DNA from: an uncultured Bdellovibrionales bacterium | Lineage (GTDB): Bacteria > Bdellovibrionota > Bdellovibrionia > Bdellovibrionales > JAMPXM01 | Direction: 5' to 3' | DNA: 10,957 nucleotides | Assembly: GCA_937927435.1 (NCBI GenBank) | Contig: CALBDW010000189.1 | Coordinates: 1-10,957, forward strand | Shown: piece after piece, positions 6,926-10,957 of the stretch | Layout: the number at the start of each line of letters is the position of its first letter | How positions within the stretch are numbered: position 1 is the first letter of the stretch | Position numbers and translations under genes: made by a program | The notes under the pieces: model-generated | Database searches by the model: none | What the model saw: only the letters and a program-made list of their open reading frames with translations | Told to the model about the DNA's origin: nothing

Positions 6926-6963
6926 GCCTCCGTTTTTTCCTATGATGACCGAAAAACGGAGGC
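6926..6963 (-). promoter_or_regulatory. RBS-sequestering hairpin in front of the DoxX-family gene
   Basis: A perfect 12-bp inverted repeat, GCCTCCGTTTTT / AAAAACGGAGGC, is formed by 6952-6963 and 6926-6937 with a 14-base loop. Read on the minus strand, the right arm contains the GGAGG ribosome-binding site of doxX and the left arm contains the complementary CCTCC; ATG follows 5 bases after the stem. Only three T residues follow the hairpin, so it does not look like a normal terminator. It lies 28 bases after the stop of the upstream outer-membrane protein gene. Translational control of doxX is inferred from the base pairing. Confidence 0.6.
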
Positions 6964-6991
6964 CCTGAACAGAAATGTAGGAAGGACTGGC

Positions 6992-7849
6992 TCAAAGGCT
7001 TGCGAAAAGAAGCACGCCGGCTTCGAGTCTGTTCATATCCCATTTTACGGGATCGAAAAGCCGAATTTCCGGACGGATCGAGAATGAACGCGCGAACTCG
7101 TAGTTGGCGCCAAAATGAAGAGCGTTTTGCGTGCGCGCCCATTCATTCATATTGCGGCCGCGGTTTTGATAGAAGACCAGGTGGCCTCCGACCATCGCTT
7201 GAAGCCGGTACGTAAGGCGGTAGCTGAGTGACGGGCGGAATTCGGCTTTGAATTGGCTCATCCGGCCACGGTTCAAATCCCGCCGATTGTAATAATTGAG
7301 GTTTTCGTCGGGCTCGTAAATGTAATGTTTAAACGAACTATACCAATCAAGTTTGAGGTGACGCGCCAGATAGAGCGAGGGGATCAAAGTGACGCCGACC
7401 GTGCCCCGGCGTTGTTTCCGGGTGAGGCTGTATTCCGTCGTGGCGGGCGTGAAGTTGAGGCTGCCGTACAGGCTGAAGTCTCGTGTTCGAATGAGGTTCG
7501 ATTTCGAAATGCCGAATGTGGGGTCGCCGAACTCAAAGAGGCTGGAGCGGTATCTCGTTCGGTAGAAGTACTGGGTAACGGGCACCTTGAAGCGAAGATT
7601 GAAACTCGAGAGGCGATACGAAATTCCCGGCTCGTGGAACCATTCGGCGCTGTCCTTCTTCGAGGGCTGCATCGCCATATCACCGAAGTAACTGATCCTG
7701 AGTCGATGCCACGAAAAGCCGGAGCTCGAACTCGGTCGGAACGAAGAGGAGGCCCCTTGTTCAAAAACTTCCGAAATATCCGACTGAGCCTGGGCCGCCG
7801 TCGCAAAGATACAAATCAGGCCCGCTTTAAGAAGAGCGCCGAACTTCAT
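6992..7849 (-). CDS. Putative outer-membrane beta-barrel protein
   Basis: This 285-residue protein begins with a Sec signal peptide (MKFGALLKAGLICIFATAAQA, cleavage after A21). After a Ser-rich linker (about 30-45) the chain is a series of amphipathic strands with alternating aromatic and polar residues and many Tyr, Phe, Arg and Trp (for example FSLYGSLNFTPA and LKLDWYSSFKHYIYE), typical of a 12-14 strand barrel. The terminal segment LEAGVLLFASL is a plausible last strand, although it ends in Leu, not Phe or Trp. It contains one Cys, inside the signal peptide. I cannot name a family or substrate. A GGGGAGGGGG run directly before ATG 7849 supplies the SD. It is first in a minus-strand series with DoxX and DUF3332, and is divergent from the sensor kinase. 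Confidence 0.65.
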   Translation of the reverse strand: MKFGALLKAGLICIFATAAQAQSDISEVFEQGASSSFRPSSSSGFSWHRLRISYFGDMAMQPSKKDSAEWFHEPGISYRLSSFNLRFKVPVTQYFYRTRYRSSLFEFGDPTFGISKSNLIRTRDFSLYGSLNFTPATTEYSLTRKQRRGTVGVTLIPSLYLARHLKLDWYSSFKHYIYEPDENLNYYNRRDLNRGRMSQFKAEFRPSLSYRLTYRLQAMVGGHLVFYQNRGRNMNEWARTQNALHFGANYEFARSFSIRPEIRLFDPVKWDMNRLEAGVLLFASL

Positions 7850-7895
7850 TCCCCCTCCCCGTACCCCTTCCGAGTGTGCGTTTCGGGTTAGGTAA

Positions 7896-7922
7896 TCAAT
7901 ATGTATAAGCGCGGTTAGTCAA
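7896..7922 (-). promoter_or_regulatory. Candidate promoter for the outer-membrane barrel gene
   Basis: Read on the minus strand, TTGACT (7922-7917) is followed after 15 bases by TATTGA (7901-7896), giving a near-consensus -35 and a weak -10, about 47 bases upstream of ATG 7849. The short spacer lowers confidence. The -10 lies inside one copy of the repeated 10-mer TCAATATGTA. Confidence 0.35.
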
Positions 7923-7934
7923 GGTGGAGAAAGC

Positions 7935-7976
7935 ATGGAAAAACTGTACAAGGTGTTCAATCGTTTCAATATGTAA
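7935..7976 (+). CDS. Possible 13-residue leader peptide or micro-ORF
   Basis: ATG 7935 opens MEKLYKVFNRFNM followed by TAA. GGTGGAG (7923-7929) lies 5 bases upstream, an acceptable ribosome-binding site. The peptide is basic and aromatic. It is antisense to the presumed upstream region of the barrel gene and about 270 bases before the kinase. It could be a translated leader, but an ORF this short with an SD also arises by chance. Confidence 0.2.
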   Translation: MEKLYKVFNRFNM

Positions 7977-8075
7977 AGTCCTCTCGTTGAGGAAATTCGC
8001 CACGAACGACAAGGGTTTAGAGGCGTCTTTATGTGGCAATTGAGGCGGTGGTGGAAAAATCGTCCTAATGGAGCC

Positions 8076-8093
8076 CTGACAGAATCCTGACAA
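8076..8093 (-). promoter_or_regulatory. Pho-box-like tandem repeat (OmpR/PhoB-type operator candidate)
   Basis: On the minus strand the sequence reads TTGTCAG-GATT-CTGTCAG: two 7-base direct repeats separated by 4 bases, giving an 11-base period. This is the spacing of the Pho box (CTGTCAT-N4-CTGTCAT) and of other winged-helix response-regulator sites, and five bases of each half (TGTCA) match it exactly. Its orientation points to the barrel gene (start 227 bases away), but it is also ~150 bases before the kinase start. No matching -10 was seen next to it. Confidence 0.35.
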
Positions 8094-8145
8094 GGCACCT
8101 GAGTGGAGGAGAGCTGGACTTTTCGCTAGGGTGAGAGCCTCTTAA

Positions 8146-8271
8146 ATGCTGGATTACTTTGGCAAATCCTCGGCTGCTGCGGCGCTCAATAAGGGGCTTT
8201 ACATTTTGGTTGATCGTGCAACTGGGCGCTTGTTAAGCGGTGGGAATGAAGAAAATTTCGGCAAAACTTAA
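8146..8271 (+). CDS. Possible 41-residue ORF overlapping the kinase start
   Basis: ATG 8146 opens a 41-codon frame (MLDYFGKSSAAAALNKGLYI and on to GKT) ending at TAA 8269-8271, overlapping the kinase start by 26 bases in another frame. The amino-acid composition is protein-like, with an Ala run and the segment LYILVDRATGRLL, but the SD is weak and I recognise no family. If translated, it could couple to kinase translation. Confidence 0.25.
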   Translation: MLDYFGKSSAAAALNKGLYILVDRATGRLLSGGNEENFGKT

Positions 8272-9721
8272 AGGTTGGAGTTTCGAGGGCCTCATTCTTT
8301 TGGTCCTTGTTGTTGGGTTGGTCGGAGTGCTGACGGCTGGGTGGGAATCCGCGATGCAGCTCCGACAGATGATCGCACACAATGCCGCCATCATGGACAT
8401 CGACCCGAGTCCTTTGGTGGAAGTGGAAAAGCTTCGGCGGCTCGCTGAGGCCGAGATTGACGGCGGCCGGGCTTACTTCTTGATGGGCTCGAAGTCGATC
8501 TTCGATAAGCTGAAAGAAGACCGAGCCGAGTTTGAAGAGAAGATCGCGGCGTTCGAGCAAAAATACAGCCTTCCGCAAATTCCCGAGATCATCCAGCGCA
8601 TTCAGACTCTAAGAAAACAGGAGCAGGAATACTTTGATCAAGGCGTGAAGTTCCGTGAGGAAAAGACGGAATCCAAAATCGTCGGACAGTTCTTCAACGC
8701 CAAAACGTCGCCTATCCGTAAAGAGCTGAACGAGCTTTTCGACCAGATTGCCAAACTGCATGTGGATGAGCTTGAAGGGGCGCGGGAACGCGCTCGCCAG
8801 GCGGGTCTTGATGCTCAAGCGGTGATTCCGAAAGAGATGACGTGGTTGACGGCGGCTGTTTCGGTTCTCTTCTTCTGCTTGGCGATCGTTATTCTCCGCA
8901 TGATGGCTCGTCGCCGGGGTTATTTGCGTGAGAGAGACCGCCTGGTTGAAGCTGCGAAGAAAGCGGCCCTTGCCCGCGATGAAGTGATTTCGGCGGTGTC
9001 GTTCGATTTCAAAGAATCGCTGGCCGATCTCGGTGCAGTTGCCGACGACCTCGGCAAGACGAAGGACCTTCCGAAAGCCGGCGAATACGCCGATTTTATC
9101 AAGGGCACGGTCCTCGAAATCCAAAGCATCATCGACGACATCTGCGACCAGAAGAAAGCGGATTTGGGAGAGCTCACGCTCCGTGTGGACCAGCTTCCGG
9201 TCGCTGATATTCTTGAAGAGGTGCAGTTCGCGCTTCAGCCGATCGCGAAGAAGAATGACATCAGCCTACAGGTTGAATCGTTGAGCCAATCGATCCTGGC
9301 GTTCGCGGATCGTGAGCGCGTGCTGCGGGTCATTTTCAACATCGTCAATAACGCGATCAAATTCAGCCGCAAGCACACAAAGATTTCGATTAAAGCGAAA
9401 GCCGATCCGCAGTTCGTTTATATCTCGGTGGCTGATGGCGGCCCGGGTATCCCGAATGACCGTCTCGACACGATCTTCGATGATTTCTGGCAAGCTCGCG
9501 GTACGGCCCATATGGGCGCGGGCGTCGGGCTGGCGGTCGTAAAATCGATCGTGACCGCTCACGGAGGAACGGTGACCGCGGAGAGTAATCTGAATGGTGG
9601 AACGACGATCACGTTCTCACTGCCCCGCCGGCGTCCCGTAGGCGTTCCGATCAGGAAGCCGACAGCGAAAGCAATTCGGAGAGAGCTGCCCCGCGAGACC
9701 GAAGCTCCGGGTTTTAACTGA
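8246..9721 (+). CDS. Membrane sensor histidine kinase homologue with H-box His replaced by Phe
   Basis: Numbered from an in-frame GTG at 8240, the protein has a transmembrane helix (17-35), an extracytoplasmic mainly helical sensor region (36-198, resembling four-helix-bundle/CHASE3-like domains), a second helix (201-221), a linker and DHp region (222-300) and an HATPase_c domain (about 355-465). The ATP-binding boxes are all seen: N box FNIVNNAIKFS (N367, N371), G1 ADGGPGIP (D399), an F-box-like FDDFWQA, G2 GAGVGLAVV (G426-G430) and G3 GGTTITFSLP. In the H box, where VSHDLKNPL is typical, the sequence is VSFDFKESL: F255 (codon TTC 9002-9004) replaces the phosphoacceptor His, and no other His lies between 222 and 377. 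It may be a pseudokinase or use a partner subunit. The last ~30 residues are a basic Pro/Arg-rich tail. ATG 8246 is preferred over GTG 8240, but neither has a strong SD. No response regulator is adjacent. Confidence 0.88.
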   Translation: MKKISAKLKGWSFEGLILLVLVVGLVGVLTAGWESAMQLRQMIAHNAAIMDIDPSPLVEVEKLRRLAEAEIDGGRAYFLMGSKSIFDKLKEDRAEFEEKIAAFEQKYSLPQIPEIIQRIQTLRKQEQEYFDQGVKFREEKTESKIVGQFFNAKTSPIRKELNELFDQIAKLHVDELEGARERARQAGLDAQAVIPKEMTWLTAAVSVLFFCLAIVILRMMARRRGYLRERDRLVEAAKKAALARDEVISAVSFDFKESLADLGAVADDLGKTKDLPKAGEYADFIKGTVLEIQSIIDDICDQKKADLGELTLRVDQLPVADILEEVQFALQPIAKKNDISLQVESLSQSILAFADRERVLRVIFNIVNNAIKFSRKHTKISIKAKADPQFVYISVADGGPGIPNDRLDTIFDDFWQARGTAHMGAGVGLAVVKSIVTAHGGTVTAESNLNGGTTITFSLPRRRPVGVPIRKPTAKAIRRELPRETEAPGFN

Positions 9722-9732
9722 GGTCGTGTTCG

Positions 9733-9755
9733 ACGGACTCCCGAGGGGAGTCCGT
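9733..9755 (+). terminator. Hairpin after the sensor kinase gene, T-poor terminator candidate
   Basis: A 10-bp perfect stem, ACGGACTCCC (9733-9742) with GGGAGTCCGT (9746-9755), has a 3-base loop and begins 11 bases after the kinase stop. The bases after it (CTGTCTGG) are not a T-run, so it may be an inefficient terminator or a 3' mRNA-stabilising hairpin. Confidence 0.5.
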
Positions 9756-9858
9756 CTGTCTGGACTTGAGTCAAAATAACGCGAATTTACGCGCGCTGGT
9801 CGTAGGCAAAACCTTCCGGCCTATTCCTTCCTGAAATCTCCGAGTAGAATAAACAGTG

Positions 9859-10779
9859 ATGAACCGTCGTGAATTATTGAGGATTTTGGCGCTGACGGGC
9901 GCACTCTCTTTTTGTGGGTGTGCGGCCCATTCGTTGCGACGATTCATCCCTCTTGTGTCGAAAGATGTGGGGCCGGAGGGCGGTGAGGATATCGCCGAGG
10001 TCCAGGCGCCGCCAGAGCCTCAAGTTCAGATGACCCCCGGAGAGGCGACGGAGGCGCTCCTCAAGGACATGCGCGCTAAGAGCCTGTATTACTCGCGGGA
10101 CTTTCCGGACGATATCTATTTTACGGGGCGGAAGTTTGAACTCTTAAAAAACCTCGTCCACAAATTCCGAGCGGTTCAACGCCACGTCGGTTTCGGACAT
10201 TTCAATTTGCTCAGCATGGACGAGTTCTTCCGTTTAGCCCGGTACGCGGCTGGTTCAAGTCCTCTCACCGCGGAAGAGAAGAACTTCCTCGAAGAAGTGT
10301 TTTACTTCGATGCCAGGAAATACGGTTTCCAAGGCGAAAAGGTGGCCCACACCTTGACCGATGTGATTCCGAAAAACTCGGTGGTGAAGGTTCCCTATAC
10401 GGGACATTATCTGCGCAAGGGCCCTTCGCTTGAGACGTACGAGAGAATCCGGAAGGACGTGGGTGATACGATCATCCTCACATCGGGTGCGCGCGGGATC
10501 GCCAAGCAGTACCATCTCTTCTTTGAAAAGGGCCTTGAAACCAAGGGGAACATGTCGAAAGCCTCGCGTTCGCTCGCGCCGCCGGGCTATTCTTTCCATG
10601 GTCTAGCGGACTTCGATGTCGGCCGACGGGATTTCGGTCTTCATAACTTCACTGAGCGCTTCGCCACAACCGAGGAGTATAAGAAGCTCGTCCATCTTGG
10701 CTACATCGAGATCCGGTACACCGAAAGCAATTTACTCGGCGTTCGCTTCGAGCCATGGCATATTAAGGTCGAAATCTGA
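9859..10779 (+). CDS. Tat-exported lipoprotein, M15-family D,D-carboxypeptidase-like metallopeptidase
   Basis: Members of this family cleave D-Ala-D-Ala or related bonds of peptidoglycan stem peptides using zinc. Numbered from an in-frame GTG at 9856, the N-terminus MNRRELLRILALTGALSFCG is a twin-arginine signal (N-R-R-E-L-L-R) ending F-C-G-C (C22), so export as a folded Tat lipoprotein is likely. A Pro/Glu-rich linker (about 40-60) and a helical region (61-165) precede the M15 core: TSGARG with conserved Arg (about 210-216), zinc-motif region GYSFHGLADFDVG (H248, D252, D254), and C-terminal FEPWHIKVE (E299, W301, H302). Metal ligands are probably H248, an Asp and H302, with E299 as general base. 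The His-Asp spacing differs from canonical SxHxxGxAxD. ATG 9859 is chosen because the Tat motif starts there; no good SD is visible. It lies alone after the kinase terminator candidate. Confidence 0.82.
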   Translation: MNRRELLRILALTGALSFCGCAAHSLRRFIPLVSKDVGPEGGEDIAEVQAPPEPQVQMTPGEATEALLKDMRAKSLYYSRDFPDDIYFTGRKFELLKNLVHKFRAVQRHVGFGHFNLLSMDEFFRLARYAAGSSPLTAEEKNFLEEVFYFDARKYGFQGEKVAHTLTDVIPKNSVVKVPYTGHYLRKGPSLETYERIRKDVGDTIILTSGARGIAKQYHLFFEKGLETKGNMSKASRSLAPPGYSFHGLADFDVGRRDFGLHNFTERFATTEEYKKLVHLGYIEIRYTESNLLGVRFEPWHIKVEI

Positions 10780-10812
10780 GTAAACTGGCTCACCTTTTTG
10801 GTGACGAACTAA

Positions 10813-10957
10813 GTGGCCGAAATGACAGGAATTTCCGGGAAGCATCTTACCGGCTTAAGGTCGATGATCGCGTTGAAAGATGCATCGAGTTGGCGTCGTG
10901 TGGCCTTCGATCTTGATCACGAGCCATCTCTCCTTCTTAGGCGGTCTTTTTCTCCAA
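10813..10957 (+). CDS. Possible partial ORF at the right edge, uncertain
   Basis: From GTG 10813 or ATG 10822 a frame stays open to the window end (MTGISGKHLTGLRSMIALKD, then a segment with FDLDHEP). It has no recognisable domain and no clear SD. On the opposite strand a frame enters from the edge and stops at 10937-10939 with the protein-like end LEKKTA, so the true gene here may instead be on the minus strand and converge with the M15 gene. Only a weak 5-bp hairpin with a T5 loop (10790-10804) lies between the M15 gene and this region. Confidence 0.25.
   Translation, partial: MAEMTGISGKHLTGLRSMIALKDASSWRRVAFDLDHEPSLLLRRSFSP

Larger units (their letters stand above)
7850..8245. other. Divergent intergenic region between barrel protein and sensor kinase
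   Basis: This ~0.4 kb region has no long gene. It holds a candidate minus-strand promoter (7896-7922), a 10-base direct repeat TCAATATGTA (7896-7905 and 7966-7975), a 13-codon ORF with an SD (7935-7976), a Pho-box-like tandem repeat (8076-8093), and the start of a 41-codon ORF (8146-8271) overlapping the kinase start. I could not identify a convincing plus-strand promoter for the kinase. Confidence 0.6.

Noticed and set aside
7253..7891. A 212-codon plus-strand frame opposite the barrel protein gene.
   Set aside because: Its translation is Arg/Glu-rich with no domain or SD, whereas the minus-strand frame has a signal peptide and barrel-like strand pattern.

Overview
The window reads as chromosomal DNA of a didermic (Gram-negative) bacterium. 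It encodes lipobox and Sec/Tat signal peptides, an outer-membrane beta-barrel candidate, an MltA murein transglycosylase and an M15 carboxypeptidase. Moderate GC and many small exported proteins of unknown function fit the Bdellovibrionota/Oligoflexia or a related lineage. That placement is inference; no rRNA or marker gene is present. I saw no tRNA, rRNA, CRISPR array, insertion sequence, integrase or phage gene. The gene order looks like ordinary chromosome, not a mobile island.

Left part (1-2395, all + strand): the C-terminal end of a P-II-like signalling protein, then a probable two-gene unit made of a four-helix di-haem cytochrome b561-type protein and a multi-pass YdjM-like membrane protein. 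A small exported DUF2541-like protein follows, closed by a strong intrinsic terminator.

Middle part (2396-5961): a single-domain cupin faces a small exported DUF11-like protein encoded on the minus strand. That gene diverges from mltA, with a perfect 16-bp palindrome in the gap. Then come a short exported beta-rich protein with an internal repeat and a YkgJ-type cysteine-cluster protein.

Minus-strand block (5962-7849): in transcription order, an outer-membrane beta-barrel candidate, a DoxX-family membrane protein and a DUF3332 lipoprotein. A 12-bp perfect inverted repeat before doxX contains the doxX Shine-Dalgarno sequence, so doxX translation may be structurally controlled.

Right part (7850-10957): a ~0.4 kb divergent intergenic region carries a Pho-box-like direct repeat, a repeated 10-mer and two small candidate ORFs. 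It leads into a membrane sensor kinase whose ATP-binding domain looks intact but whose H-box histidine is phenylalanine. After a T-poor hairpin comes a Tat-type lipoprotein of the M15 carboxypeptidase family. The last ~180 bases hold only ambiguous partial ORFs.

The best candidates for new biology are the phosphoacceptor-less kinase with its divergent regulatory region, and the RBS-sequestering hairpin in front of the doxX-DUF3332 pair. I do not see a clear new multi-gene defence or metabolic system.
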